Assembly (NCBI RefSeq): GCF_024623785.1
Contig: NZ_JANKBZ010000009.1
Coordinates: 124,001-188,000 of the forward strand
Origin: Archangium lipolyticum
Lineage (GTDB): Bacteria; Myxococcota; Myxococcia; Myxococcales; Myxococcaceae
Reading direction: 5' to 3'
DNA: 64,000 nt
Positions 31,009-40,475 of the stretch are shown here, piece after piece. Below the pieces are notes generated by a model. It was not told where the DNA came from and made no database searches. It saw only the letters and a list, made by a program, of their open reading frames with translations. A program made the translations under genes and the position numbers. Numbering within the stretch: position 1 is the first letter of the stretch; every line of letters starts with the position of its first letter.

Positions 31009-31029
31009 CCTCTCCTGGATCCGAACCGT

Positions 31030-32502
31030 ATGGAAGCTTCTCGCACTCGCCGCAGAATCGCTCTCCTCGTCGCCGCCATGGTGCTCGCCGCTGGCGCCGC
31101 CGCTGGCGCCGCCGCGCTCGCGGTGAACATCATGGAGCGCAAGCAGGAGTCCCGGAATCCCTTCTACCGGGTCGTCGAGCTCAACGACGAGACGGTGGAT
31201 CCCGCCGTCTGGGGCAAGAACTTCCCCCTGCAATACGACGACTACAAGCGCACGGTGGACATGGCGCGCACGAAGTACGGCGGCAGTGACGGCGTGCCGC
31301 GCGCGCCCACCGCCAACGACCCGCGCGAGGTGACGGCCCAGTCGCGCCTGGAGGAGGACCCGCGCCTGAAGACCTTCTGGGCGGGTTATGCCTTCGCGGT
31401 GGACTTCCGCGAGGAGCGCGGCCACGCGTACATGCTGGACGACCAGACCTTCACCGAGCGGCAGGTGGTGACGAAGCAGCCGGGCACGTGCATGCACTGT
31501 CACGCCTCGGTGTACGTGCCCTACAAGAAGCTGGGCGGGGGAGACCTCATCAAGGGCTTCGAGCAGATGAACCACATGCCCTACATGGAGGCGCGCAAGC
31601 TGGTGGAGCACCCGGTGGCGTGCATCGACTGCCATGACCCGGGCACGATGCAGCTGCGGGTGACGCGGCCGGGCTTCCTCGAGGGCATCCGCGCGCTCAA
31701 GGCCAGCCAGGGCGTGCAGAACTACGACGTGAACACGATGGCCACCCGCCAGGAGATGCGCACGTACGTGTGCGGCCAGTGCCACGTCGAGTACTACTTC
31801 AAGGGCCCGGAAAAGCGGCTGACCTATCCCTGGTCCAAGGGCATCAAGATCGAGAACATCCTCTCGTACTACGACGAGAACCCGCACAAGGACTGGACGC
31901 ACGCGGAGACGGGCGCGCCGGTGCTCAAGGCGCAGCACCCCGAGTTCGAGATGTACAACCAGGGCATCCACGCGCGCTCGGGTGTCTCGTGCGCGGACTG
32001 CCACATGCCCTACAAGCGCGAGGGCGCGCTGAAGATTTCGGACCACCACGTGCGCAGCCCGCTGCTCAACGTGAACCGCGCCTGCCAGACGTGCCACAAC
32101 TGGACGGAGGAGGAGCTGACGCAGCGGGTGAACACCATCCAGGACCGCACCTTCGAGCTGCGCAACCGGGCGCTGGACGCGATGGTGGCGCTCATCGGTG
32201 ACATGAAGGCCGCGCGCGCGGCGGGCAAGACGGACGCGGACCTGAAGACGGCGATGGACCTGCAACGCCGCGCCCAGTTCATGGTGGACTTCGTGGAGGC
32301 GGAGAACTCCATGGGCTTCCACGCGCCCGAGGAGGCCGCGCGCATCCTGGGCATCGCCATGGACCTGGCCCGGCAGGGACAGCTCGCCGTGCGTCAGCCG
32401 GACTACCAGCCCATCAGCTTCCCCGCGCCTCCCAATGTGAAGCCCACGCCGCGCGAGGTGACGCCGCCCCCGGGTTCCAGCACCGGGGGCAGCGGGCACT
32501 GA
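31030..32502 (+). CDS. nrfA: Ammonia-forming cytochrome c nitrite reductase (NrfA), all-His type
   Basis: A 490-residue periplasmic pentaheme enzyme with an N-terminal anchor/signal helix. It reduces nitrite to ammonium with six electrons. Five heme motifs are visible: CMHCH 154-158, CIDCH 198-202, CGQCH 248-252, CADCH 321-325 and CQTCH 352-356. The first, which holds the active-site heme, is CxxCH, not the CxxCK of E. coli NrfA. Catalytic neighbourhood residues such as CGQCHVEYYF and the SDHHVRSPL histidines are conserved. No dedicated CxxCK lyase genes (nrfEFG) are nearby, which agrees with the His form. Role: nitrite respiration or detoxification under low oxygen. Confidence 0.95.
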   Translation: MEASRTRRRIALLVAAMVLAAGAAAGAAALAVNIMERKQESRNPFYRVVELNDETVDPAVWGKNFPLQYDDYKRTVDMARTKYGGSDGVPRAPTANDPREVTAQSRLEEDPRLKTFWAGYAFAVDFREERGHAYMLDDQTFTERQVVTKQPGTCMHCHASVYVPYKKLGGGDLIKGFEQMNHMPYMEARKLVEHPVACIDCHDPGTMQLRVTRPGFLEGIRALKASQGVQNYDVNTMATRQEMRTYVCGQCHVEYYFKGPEKRLTYPWSKGIKIENILSYYDENPHKDWTHAETGAPVLKAQHPEFEMYNQGIHARSGVSCADCHMPYKREGALKISDHHVRSPLLNVNRACQTCHNWTEEELTQRVNTIQDRTFELRNRALDAMVALIGDMKAARAAGKTDADLKTAMDLQRRAQFMVDFVEAENSMGFHAPEEAARILGIAMDLARQGQLAVRQPDYQPISFPAPPNVKPTPREVTPPPGSSTGGSGH

Positions 32503-32503
32503 G

Positions 32504-33226
32504 TCACGCCAGGTTGTGGAAGACGCGCTGGACGTCCTCGTCCTGTTCCAGCGCGTCCACGAGCGCGAGCACCTCGTTCGCCTTGTCCTCGGGTAGCTCG
32601 ATGAGGTTCTGGGCGATGTACTCGGACTCCGAGGAGAGGGGCGTGAGCCCCCGGGCCTCGATGGCCGCCTGGAGCTGACCGAAGTCGTTGAAGGCGCAGC
32701 GGATGATGATCTGCTTCTCGCCCTTCTCGCCGGTCCCTTCGCCCATCTCCTGCAGGCCGTGGTCGATGAGATCCAACTCGAGCGCCTCGAGGTCCAACCC
32801 CTCGGGAGCGAGCCGGAAGACGCCCATGCGCTGGAAGAGGTAGGCGACGCTGCCGGTGGTGCCCATGTTGCCGCCGTTGTCCTTGAAGTGCATGCGGACG
32901 TTGGCCACGGTGCGCACCACGTTGTCGGTCGCGGTCTCCACGAGGACGGCGATGCCGTGCGGCCCGTAGCCCTCGTAGAGGACGACCTCGTAGTCCTTGG
33001 CGTCCTGGCCGCTGGCGCGCTTGATGGCGGCCTCGACCTTGTCCTTGGGCATGTTGCCCAGGCGGGCGTTCTGGAGCGCCCGGCGGAGGGCCGGGTTGTT
33101 GTCCGGGCTGGGGCCGCCAGCCTTCACTGCGATGGCGATGTCCTTGCTGATCCGCGTGAACAGCTTCGCCATCTTGTTCCAGCGGGCGAACATCGTGGTC
33201 TTGCGGGTTTCGAAGATGCGTCCCAT
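32504..33226 (-). CDS. YebC/TACO1-family protein
   Basis: A 240-residue protein of the YebC family: [60 protein letters not shown] and [18 protein letters not shown] segments in order. Family members act as transcription regulators or, as shown more recently, help ribosomes through proline-rich stalls. The N-terminus reads [19 protein letters not shown], slightly different from the usual AGHSKWANIKHRK-type start, so it may be a paralogue. It is convergent with nrfA, one base between the stops. Confidence 0.88.
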   Translation of the reverse strand: MGRIFETRKTTMFARWNKMAKLFTRISKDIAIAVKAGGPSPDNNPALRRALQNARLGNMPKDKVEAAIKRASGQDAKDYEVVLYEGYGPHGIAVLVETATDNVVRTVANVRMHFKDNGGNMGTTGSVAYLFQRMGVFRLAPEGLDLEALELDLIDHGLQEMGEGTGEKGEKQIIIRCAFNDFGQLQAAIEARGLTPLSSESEYIAQNLIELPEDKANEVLALVDALEQDEDVQRVFHNLA

Positions 33227-33337
33227 GGTGGCCGGAGAATGCTCAAGCCCTCGGGTCTTCCACAAGGCCCGTCAGCGCCCGGACGCACCCGAAGTCACAC
33301 CGGGGCCCGCTTCCCGTACAGCCGCCCGGCCGTTCCC

Positions 33338-34666
33338 TCAGGCTGCCGCCGGGGTGCTCCGCGGCACCGCGGGCAGGACCAGGACGAAGCGGGCGCCCCC
33401 CTCGGAGCGGTTCTCCGCCACGAGTGAGCCCCCCACCCGCGACACGTACTCGCGGCACAGGGCCAGTCCCAGCCCCGTCCCGTCCCCGGGCTGCTTGGTG
33501 GTGAAGAAGGGCTCGAAGACTCGCGGCAACACCTCCGGAGCCAGCCCCGGGCCGTTGTCCTCCACCTCCAACCGCACCCCGCTCTCCACCTGTCGCGCCT
33601 TCATCAGGATGTGGGCCCGGCGCGCGGGCACCGCCACCTCCACCGCGTCCGCCGCGTTCAGCAACAGGTTCACCAACACCTGCACCAGCTGCCGCTGCCC
33701 CAGCCGCACCCCCGGCAGCTCCGGTGGAATCTCCAGCACCACCTCGCCCAGGCTGCGCAGGCGCACCGAGGCCAGCCGCTGCGCCTCCTGGATCGCCTCC
33801 TCCGGCCGCCCCTCCGCCTCGCCGCCGTTGCCCTCGCGCGAGAAGCGCCTCAGGTCCCGGACGATCTGCTGGATGCGAAGCACTCCATCCTGCGTCTCGG
33901 CGAGCACGTCGCGCAGCTCCGCGCGGTCCAGCGGTCCGTCCTCGTCCATCAGCTCCTGCTGGATGAAGCACAGGTTGGACTTCACGAAGGCCAGCGGGTT
34001 GTTCACCTCGTGGGCCACCCCGGCGGCCAGCTGTCCCACCAGCACCAGGCGCTCCACCTCGGCGCGCTCCGCCTCGGCGCGTCTGCGCAGCCGCTCGCTC
34101 TCCGCGAGCTGCTCCAGCGCCACCAGCATCTGCTGCTGCGCCGCCTTCTCCGCGTCCCGCATGCGCTGGTACGACTGCACCCCGAAGAGGGCCACCGTTC
34201 CGATCATTCCGAAGCCCGACACCTGCAGCATCATCTCCCGCGGCGCGATACCAGCCATCAGGTCCAGCGCCACCACCATCGCCATCACGCCTCCGAGGGT
34301 CAGCACCGTGAGCACGCGGCTGTCCGGGGTGGTGACGGCAACGACGAGCGGCAGGGCGCCGAGCATCGGGAAGTAGGGGCTGTGCGGCCCTCCGGTCAGG
34401 TGGATGAGGGCCGTCGCCCCCACGAGGCTGATGAACCCCGTCAATGCTCCCACCCACCTCACGGGGATCCACCCACCCCCGAACACCGTTCCGATCACCC
34501 CGAAGCCCGCGCTCCACCCGACGAGGGTCAGTGTGATCTCCTGGCGGAAGGTCCCCGACACCAGGCCATGGGCGACCCATCCCACGAGCAGAAGGGCCGC
34601 GCAGACGAAGCAGTTCCTCCTCTTCGTCCGAAGAAGGGCCCGTAGTTCGGGGGAGTCAGCCGTCAT
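33338..34666 (-). CDS. Membrane sensor histidine kinase
   Basis: A 442-residue kinase (start ATG 34666; a TTG further upstream is unlikely). Six hydrophobic segments fill residues ~18-165 with short loops, so the signal is probably sensed in or at the membrane. A coiled-coil linker leads to HisKA with His219 (GVAHEVNNPL), then HATPase boxes LLNAADAV, VEDNGPGL and FFTTKQPGDGTGLGL. No receiver domain and no response-regulator gene are nearby. It lies 41 bases downstream of another kinase gene on the same strand, so the two may form heteromers or a cascade. Confidence 0.88.
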   Translation of the reverse strand: MTADSPELRALLRTKRRNCFVCAALLLVGWVAHGLVSGTFRQEITLTLVGWSAGFGVIGTVFGGGWIPVRWVGALTGFISLVGATALIHLTGGPHSPYFPMLGALPLVVAVTTPDSRVLTVLTLGGVMAMVVALDLMAGIAPREMMLQVSGFGMIGTVALFGVQSYQRMRDAEKAAQQQMLVALEQLAESERLRRRAEAERAEVERLVLVGQLAAGVAHEVNNPLAFVKSNLCFIQQELMDEDGPLDRAELRDVLAETQDGVLRIQQIVRDLRRFSREGNGGEAEGRPEEAIQEAQRLASVRLRSLGEVVLEIPPELPGVRLGQRQLVQVLVNLLLNAADAVEVAVPARRAHILMKARQVESGVRLEVEDNGPGLAPEVLPRVFEPFFTTKQPGDGTGLGLALCREYVSRVGGSLVAENRSEGGARFVLVLPAVPRSTPAAA

Positions 34667-34707
34667 GGGGCACTCAGTGTAACATTTCAATCAGATGCGC
34701 GAGGGAC

Positions 34708-36576
34708 TCATGCGTGTTGCTCCGGTTCAAGGGGCATGGGGGCGGGAGCCTCGTGCGCCACGGGCACGACGAAGCAGAAGGTGCTTCCCCGGCCGGGCTC
34801 GCTCTCCACCCAGATGCGGCCCCCGTGTGCCTCGACGAGCCCCTTGGCGATGGACAGCCCGAGCCCGGCTCCGCGGCGGTCTCCATGCCGCATCTGCCAG
34901 AAGCGGTCGAAGAGGTGCTCGAGGGCCTCGGGAGGAATCCCCGGGCCGGTATCGCTCACCCAGAAGCGCACCACCGGCCCCTCGCATCTGGCACCGAGCG
35001 TCACCCGCCCTCCCGGGGGGGTGAACTTCAGGGCGTTGCCGATCAGGTTGGAGAAGACCTGGAGGAGCCGCTCCCGGTCCGCGCGCACCCAGGGCAATGC
35101 CTCGCGCACCTCGGTGCTCAGTTGGAACTGCGAGGCCAGCGGGAGCGCCGCCTCGAGGGCCTCCTGGAGGATGTCCTCGGCGGGCTCCGGGTGGGTCTCC
35201 ACGGCCATCCTGCCGGCCTCCATGCGGCTCACGTTCAGCAGATCCTGGATCAACCGGTTCATGCGGTCCACGGAGCCGCGGATGGCGCGCAAGGGGACCT
35301 GGAGCCGCGCATCGCCAGCGTTGGCCTGCTGCCGCAACAGGGTCTGGGCACTGATCGAAATGGTGTTCAGCGGATTGCGCAGGTCATGCGCCACCACGGC
35401 CAGGACGTCGTCACGTGCCTGGGCTGCCTCCCGGGCGGTCCGGTAGAGCCGGGCGCTCTGGAGCGCGAGCGCGGCCCGGTGGGCCAGCTCCTCCCCCAGC
35501 CGCAGGTCCTCCTCTCCATACGCGCGCCGGGGCGCGGCGCGGACGAGGACGAGCACTCCCAGGAAGCGTCCATGGATCAGGAGTGGCAGGCCCATGAGTG
35601 ACCGCGGCTTCAGCTCCCGCAGGAGCTGGAGGTACTCCTTGTTCCGGGCGATGGACTCGAGGTTCCCGAAGGACACCTTCGACATCACCCAGGGCCGCCG
35701 CGTCTCCATCACGGTCGTGACGAAGGGCGGGCTCCGTTTCTCCAGCACCGCCCGCTCCAGGGCCTCGGCCAGGTAGGCCTTGTCCGGCTCACGGTGCACG
35801 ACCTTCAGCCGCCGCTCCTGCCAGTCCTCCTCCTCCAGGGCGAGGATGCCACAGTCCGCCAGGGAGCGGACCGCCAGCCGCGTGATGTTCGTGAGGGTCT
35901 GCTCGTAGTCCAGCGTCGACGCGAGGAGATCGCCCACCTCGGTGAGGAAGCGTGCCTCCTGCTCCTGCCTCTCCCTCTCGGTGATGTCGTGCAGGACGAG
36001 CGTGAAGAGCCGGGAGCCATCGACCTCCCGCTTGGAGAGGGTGATCTCCACGGGGAACGTGTCACCCCCCTTGCGCTGGCCAACGAGACCCGGGCCGTGC
36101 TCGCCCAGCCGCTGCGCCTCGCCCGGCGAGGCCACGAAGGCTCGCACGTGCTGCACTTGCGCGAGGCGAAGAGCTTCGGGGAAGAGGAACTCCAGGGGCT
36201 GGTCGAGCACCTCGTCGCTGGAGTATCCGAACATCCGCTCGGCGGCCCGATTGAAGAGGATGATCCGCTCCGCCTCGTCGAGGCAGAGGATGGCGTCTCC
36301 GGCGATGGCGATGATGCACGAGAGCCGGGCCTCGGAGACGCGAAGCGCCTGCACGGTGGTCTCGAGCCGCGCGCGGCTCCACTCCGAGGCCTCCCGCTGC
36401 TCGAACCAGAGATGGACTCCCAGGGTCAGTGCCAGCACCACCAGCACCGCACGTGGGAGGGTCCAGCCTACCGGGTGCTCCCAGGTCATCAGGGCCTGCA
36501 CCAGGGTGAGGGCCCCCAGGGCCAGGAGTCCCGAGAGCTTCACCCTTCCCGTCGTCCCGGAGAGGCGCCAGTGCAT
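34708..36576 (-). CDS. PAS-GAF sensor histidine kinase
   Basis: A 622-residue kinase starting at ATG 36576. Two hydrophobic helices lie at ~13-33 and ~41-57. A PAS domain covers ~80-205 (DAILCLDEAERIILFNRAAERMFGYS), a GAF domain ~210-382 (LLASTLDYEQTLTNITRLAV), HisKA has His397 (VVAHDLRNPL) and HATPase is complete (NLIGNALKFTP, VSDTGPGIPP, GAGLGLSIAKGLVEAHGG). It is divergent from the cobalamin-binding protein gene 170 bases away, so that protein could be its sensor partner (inference). Output regulator not in view. Confidence 0.88.
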   Translation of the reverse strand: MHWRLSGTTGRVKLSGLLALGALTLVQALMTWEHPVGWTLPRAVLVVLALTLGVHLWFEQREASEWSRARLETTVQALRVSEARLSCIIAIAGDAILCLDEAERIILFNRAAERMFGYSSDEVLDQPLEFLFPEALRLAQVQHVRAFVASPGEAQRLGEHGPGLVGQRKGGDTFPVEITLSKREVDGSRLFTLVLHDITERERQEQEARFLTEVGDLLASTLDYEQTLTNITRLAVRSLADCGILALEEEDWQERRLKVVHREPDKAYLAEALERAVLEKRSPPFVTTVMETRRPWVMSKVSFGNLESIARNKEYLQLLRELKPRSLMGLPLLIHGRFLGVLVLVRAAPRRAYGEEDLRLGEELAHRAALALQSARLYRTAREAAQARDDVLAVVAHDLRNPLNTISISAQTLLRQQANAGDARLQVPLRAIRGSVDRMNRLIQDLLNVSRMEAGRMAVETHPEPAEDILQEALEAALPLASQFQLSTEVREALPWVRADRERLLQVFSNLIGNALKFTPPGGRVTLGARCEGPVVRFWVSDTGPGIPPEALEHLFDRFWQMRHGDRRGAGLGLSIAKGLVEAHGGRIWVESEPGRGSTFCFVVPVAHEAPAPMPLEPEQHA

Positions 36577-36746
36577 GTCCCTTGCATTTCCCCCCGGTTC
36601 AACTTGTGGCGGGGGTGCGGCCCTTCCAATCCCGAAGCACGCGAGGGACGGAGGCAGGCAGGGCGACGCCAGGGTGTCCTCCATCCCGGTGAAGGCGAGC
36701 GCGCTGACTATCCTTGCTCAGGAGGAGGCGTGCGCGCCGGAGAACC

Positions 36747-37424
36747 ATGGAGCGAGGCCAGCCACCGGAAATCGACTTCCCTCGTCTGCTCGCGTCCTAT
36801 GGCGCGGTCCAGCTGGCGGGGAACCTTCGAGGCGTCCTGCGCCTCCTCGACGAGGCGCTGGAGAAGGGGGCCTCCGTCACCGAGTTGCAGTGCCACGTCA
36901 TCCAGGTGGCCCAGCGGGAACTGGGGAGGCTCTGGCAGGGCAATCTCATTGGCATCGCCCAGGAGCACCGGGCCACCGCCATCTCCCAGGTGGCACTCGC
37001 CCATCTCTTCTCACGCGCCCAACCCGCGCCGCCCCAGGGCGTGAGCGTGGCGGTCGCCTGCGTCGAGGGCGAGCTGCACGAGATGGCCGCCCGCCTGTTG
37101 TCCGACTTCCTGGAGCTGGCCGGCTTCACCGTGATGTACCTTGGAGCCAACCTGCCCACCGACAGCCTGCTATCGCTCCTCGAGCAGGAGCCGCCAGACG
37201 TGCTGGCCCTCTCGGTGACGATGGTCTTCAACATCCCGGCCCTTCGCCGGGCCGTCGCGGAGGTTCGCGGTCGGCTGGGCCCCGGCCTTCCCATCCTCAT
37301 AGGAGGTCCCGCCATCGACGACATCCCCGGACTGGTGGCCGAGCTGGGCGTGGGGAGCTCGGGCCCGGCTCCAGCCCAGCTGGAGGCCGCCGTCCTGCGC
37401 GCGGTGGAGCAGCGCCTCCACTGA
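36747..37424 (+). CDS. Stand-alone cobalamin-binding sensor protein (CarH/AerR-like)
   Basis: A 225-residue cytoplasmic protein; ATG 36747 follows GGAGAACC. A helical bundle (~10-90) carries the Trp-x9-Glu-His signature of B12 photoreceptors: Trp63, Glu73 and His74 in LWQGNLIGIAQEH. A Rossmann-like B12-binding domain (~97-220) has the lower-ligand His111 in EGELHEMA, and ILIGGPAI. It lacks the MerR-type DNA-binding domain of CarH. The residue after Trp63 is Gln; in Thermus CarH it is the His that caps cobalt after light. It therefore resembles the DNA-free AerR/PpaA type that acts through a partner. Divergence from the histidine kinases suggests those as candidates. Light sensing is inferred. 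Confidence 0.82.
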   Translation: MERGQPPEIDFPRLLASYGAVQLAGNLRGVLRLLDEALEKGASVTELQCHVIQVAQRELGRLWQGNLIGIAQEHRATAISQVALAHLFSRAQPAPPQGVSVAVACVEGELHEMAARLLSDFLELAGFTVMYLGANLPTDSLLSLLEQEPPDVLALSVTMVFNIPALRRAVAEVRGRLGPGLPILIGGPAIDDIPGLVAELGVGSSGPAPAQLEAAVLRAVEQRLH

Positions 37425-37440
37425 GTGAGGCGCCAGCGGC

Positions 37441-37986
37441 TCAGGCCGAGGGTTTGCCCTCTCCTCTGCCCTCGCCGAGGAACCGGGCCCGCAGCGCGTG
37501 GACCACCTCGGCGTCCCAGCGCGTGGAGAACACCTCCACCACCGTGCGGCGGTAGCGCAGCGCGCACGCGAGGCACAGCGTGGTGACCGTCATTCCAATG
37601 AGGCTGTTCTGCCAGGAGGCCAGGTCCCACTGCCCATCCCAGAACCACTCGGTCCGGCTGGTGGGCCAGAAGTACCAGATGGGCCAGCCCGGGCCGCTGC
37701 CGGCGAGATCGCACAGCAGGTGGAGGTGGAAGGCCAGCAGGGCCAGCGCCGCCACCCGGAGCCGCTGCCGGGCCATCATCGCGCACACCAGCGCCGTCAA
37801 CAGCGCGCCCACGTACCCGTGGAAGAGGAGGTGGTGGTAGGTCGAGTACATCTCCACCCCACCCAGGAGGCTCAGTCCATCCAGGTCCGGCGCCAGCCCC
37901 GCGCAGACGACGAGCACTCGGTCCCGCCGCGCCTCCAGGCGCTGCGTCATCAACCAGGACAGTTCGGCGTGGACGATGGGGTTCAT
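37441..37986 (-). CDS. YdjM/DUF457-like inner-membrane metal-dependent hydrolase family protein
   Basis: A 181-residue membrane protein. It has the family's N-terminal His (MNPIVHAELSWLM), an Asp pair (APDLDGLSLLGG), YHHLLFHG and FHLHLLCDLAGSGPGW, an arrangement of His/Asp typical of the YdjM (DUF457) group of putative membrane hydrolases. About four hydrophobic segments. It ends 16 bases from the convergent cobalamin-protein gene. It is followed on its own strand upstream by another small membrane protein 16 bases away, so probably a two-gene unit. Substrate unknown. Confidence 0.78.
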   Translation of the reverse strand: MNPIVHAELSWLMTQRLEARRDRVLVVCAGLAPDLDGLSLLGGVEMYSTYHHLLFHGYVGALLTALVCAMMARQRLRVAALALLAFHLHLLCDLAGSGPGWPIWYFWPTSRTEWFWDGQWDLASWQNSLIGMTVTTLCLACALRYRRTVVEVFSTRWDAEVVHALRARFLGEGRGEGKPSA

Positions 37987-38002
37987 GCGAGGGGCTCGGC
38001 GC

Positions 38003-38512
38003 TCAGGTGTCCGCGGGCGCGTCGTAGTTGGGCGTCAGGTCGATCACGTACGCGGTGAGCAGGTGGTAGATGATGACGTTGCTCACCCAGAAGAACATGG
38101 CGGGGAAGCTCACGTACACCATGGCGGAGCCCGGCCACACGTGGAGGGGCTGTCCGGTGAGCTGCACCGCGAGGAAGCCTCCCACCCACTCGCCCACCCA
38201 GCACACCCCCGTGGCGATGGCCACGCGCGTCCAGATCTTCATCCCCTTGGGGTGGAACCAGTAGTAGTGCAGCGTCCACATCAGGAAGACGGAGCCCGCC
38301 CAGAGCACCATGCTGCCGAAGGAGAACCAGCCGTAGGGCGAGGCCGGGTACACCCAGCCGTACGTCCCGTTCACCGCCTTCCAGGCCTGGTTCTGGCTCA
38401 GCTCCAGGAGCCACAGCAGCGGCGCGACGTAGAGAATCTGGGTGGCGAGCACCCGCGCGTAGACGCCGAACGGGCGGCGCTGGGCCTCGGCGGACAGAGC
38501 AATCGTGTTCAT
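38003..38512 (-). CDS. Small integral membrane protein
   Basis: A 169-residue protein with four hydrophobic segments, rich in Trp and Tyr (WVYPASPYGWFSFGSMVLW, FLMWTLHYYWFHPKG). The ATG at 38512 has GGGGG 5 bases upstream. Its stop lies 16 bases before the YdjM-like gene start, so the two are probably co-transcribed. No family recognised. Confidence 0.7.
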   Translation of the reverse strand: MNTIALSAEAQRRPFGVYARVLATQILYVAPLLWLLELSQNQAWKAVNGTYGWVYPASPYGWFSFGSMVLWAGSVFLMWTLHYYWFHPKGMKIWTRVAIATGVCWVGEWVGGFLAVQLTGQPLHVWPGSAMVYVSFPAMFFWVSNVIIYHLLTAYVIDLTPNYDAPADT

Positions 38513-38707
38513 CAGGTCCCCCCTGTGATGATGGAATGTCGTGGTTCGACCGTTGGTGATGCCCCACTCCGCACCCGTGCCGCTTCCCTCAGGCCGTCAA
38601 CCACTTCCATTCTGGCGCCAAAACCCGGCGTTTTGCCAGGGGCCGGCCACTCCTTGCCGGTCCAACCGTGCCAAGCTCACCCCGTTCCCCCTCAGGAGCC
38701 AGTCATC

Positions 38708-40354
38708 ATGTCCACACCCACACCGCGCAACATGACTGACTACGAGGCCACCTACCGCGGTTTCCGGTGGGAGCGCCCCGAGTATTTCAACTTCGCCACG
38801 GACGTCATCGACCGCTGGGCCGCCGAGCGCCCCGATGCCCCCGCGCTGCAGTGGAGCGACGAGGCGGGGCAGGCCCGCGTCTTCACGTGGAAGGACGTGA
38901 AGCAGCGCTCGCTTCACGCGGCGCAGTTCCTCACCAGCCAGGGCCTGCACAAGGGCGACCGCGTCTTCGTGATGATGCCGAGGATTCCGGAGTGGTGGTT
39001 CCTCGTCCTGGGGTGCATCCGCGCCGGCATCGTCTTCATGCCGGGCACGCCGATGCTCACCCCCAAGGACATCCGCTACCGCCTGCTGGCGGCGGACGCC
39101 AACGGCGTCATCGCGGACGCGAGCTGCCTGGACAGGTTCGAGGGCCTGGTGGGCACGGGCCGGGTCGAGACCTGGGTGGCCGTGGGCCAGGCGCCCTCGC
39201 CCTGGGTGCGGTACGAGCCCGGTGGGTCGGGCACCGGCTCGCATGGTGCGCAGTTCGAGCGCACCCGGGCGGATGACCCGATGCTCATCTACTTCACCTC
39301 GGGCACCACGGGCATGCCGAAGATGGTGCAGCACACGCAGGCCAGCTATGGCCTGGGACACCAGATTACGGGCCGCTACTGGCTGGACCTGACGCCGGAG
39401 GACCGGCACCTGACGCTGTCGGACACGGGCTGGGCCAAGTGCGCGTGGGGCAAGCTGTTCGGTCCGTGGAGCCAGGGCGCGTGCAACGTGGTGTTCGACT
39501 TCCGGGGCCGCTTCGACGCGGCGCGGGTGCTGCGGGTGCTCGAGCGGCAGAGGGTGACGACGTTCTGCGCGCCGCCCACGGCGTGGCGGGCCATCGTGCT
39601 GCAGGACCTGTCGCAGTACGACCTGTCCTCGGTGCGGCACGCGCTGAGCGCGGGCGAGCCGCTCAACCCCGAGGTCATCGACACGTGGAAGCAGGCCACG
39701 GGGCTGCACATCCGCGAGGGCTACGGGCAGACGGAGTCGGTGGTCATCGTGGGGATGTTCTCCGCGCTGGAGCCGAAGGCGGGCTCCATGGGCAAGCCGT
39801 CCCCGGGCTTCGAGGTGGCGATCATCGACGGGGAGGGGAAGGAGGTGCCGGTGGGGCAGGAGGGCGACATCGCGGTGAAGGTGAAGCCGGAGTGGCCGGT
39901 GGGGCTGTTCCGGGGCTACCTCAACGACGACTCGGCCAACCGGGTGGCCTTCCGGGGCGACTGGTACGTGACGGGTGACCGGGCGGTGAGGGACGCGGAG
40001 GGGTACTTCTGGTTCGTGGGGCGCAGCGATGACGTCATCAAGACTTCGGGCTACCGGGTAGGGCCCTTCGAGGTGGAGTCGGCGCTGCTGGAGCACGCGG
40101 CGGTGGCGGAGTCGGCCGTGGTGGGCGTGCCCGACGAGCGGATCGGCCAGCGCATCAAGGCGTACGTGGTGCTGGCGCCGGGCTTCAAGGGCTCGACCCA
40201 GCTCGCCGAGGAGCTCCAGGAGTACGTGAAGAAGACGACAGCCCCCTACAAGTACCCAAGGGAGATCGAGTTCGTGACGGAGCTGCCCAAGACGGTGAGC
40301 GGGAAGATCCGCCGCACGGACCTGCGGGCCCTGGCGCAGCAGAAAAAGGACTGA
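38708..40354 (+). CDS. Acyl-CoA synthetase (AMP-forming, medium-chain type)
   Basis: A 548-residue adenylate-forming enzyme activating a carboxylic acid to its CoA thioester. Start ATG 38708, with AGGAG about 10 bases upstream. Motifs in order: P-loop YFTSGTTGMPKM, the aromatic acyl-pocket region DTGWAKCAWGKLFGPW, REGYGQTE (A5), GDWYVTGDR (A7), GRSDDVIKTSGYRVGPFEVE (A8) and the C-terminal catalytic Lys in KTVSGKIRR. The TGWAKxxWG and GYRxGPFEVE signatures point to the acetyl/medium-chain MACS group. It stands alone. Chain length of the substrate is not decidable by eye. Confidence 0.92.
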   Translation: MSTPTPRNMTDYEATYRGFRWERPEYFNFATDVIDRWAAERPDAPALQWSDEAGQARVFTWKDVKQRSLHAAQFLTSQGLHKGDRVFVMMPRIPEWWFLVLGCIRAGIVFMPGTPMLTPKDIRYRLLAADANGVIADASCLDRFEGLVGTGRVETWVAVGQAPSPWVRYEPGGSGTGSHGAQFERTRADDPMLIYFTSGTTGMPKMVQHTQASYGLGHQITGRYWLDLTPEDRHLTLSDTGWAKCAWGKLFGPWSQGACNVVFDFRGRFDAARVLRVLERQRVTTFCAPPTAWRAIVLQDLSQYDLSSVRHALSAGEPLNPEVIDTWKQATGLHIREGYGQTESVVIVGMFSALEPKAGSMGKPSPGFEVAIIDGEGKEVPVGQEGDIAVKVKPEWPVGLFRGYLNDDSANRVAFRGDWYVTGDRAVRDAEGYFWFVGRSDDVIKTSGYRVGPFEVESALLEHAAVAESAVVGVPDERIGQRIKAYVVLAPGFKGSTQLAEELQEYVKKTTAPYKYPREIEFVTELPKTVSGKIRRTDLRALAQQKKD

Positions 40355-40475
40355 ACCCCGGGCGGGAGGATTTCCGAACCGACCTGTATTTTTTCCGGGC
40401 TTGCTTGATTTCCTCGTCCATACCGGGAGATATGGAAGGTGTAATTTTCCACTCCCCGTGCGAGGAGAAGCAGCG

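Noticed and set aside
34667..36576. The two tandem histidine kinases as one fused gene
   Set aside because: A stop at 34708 and a new ATG at 34666, with 41 bases between, separate two full kinases.
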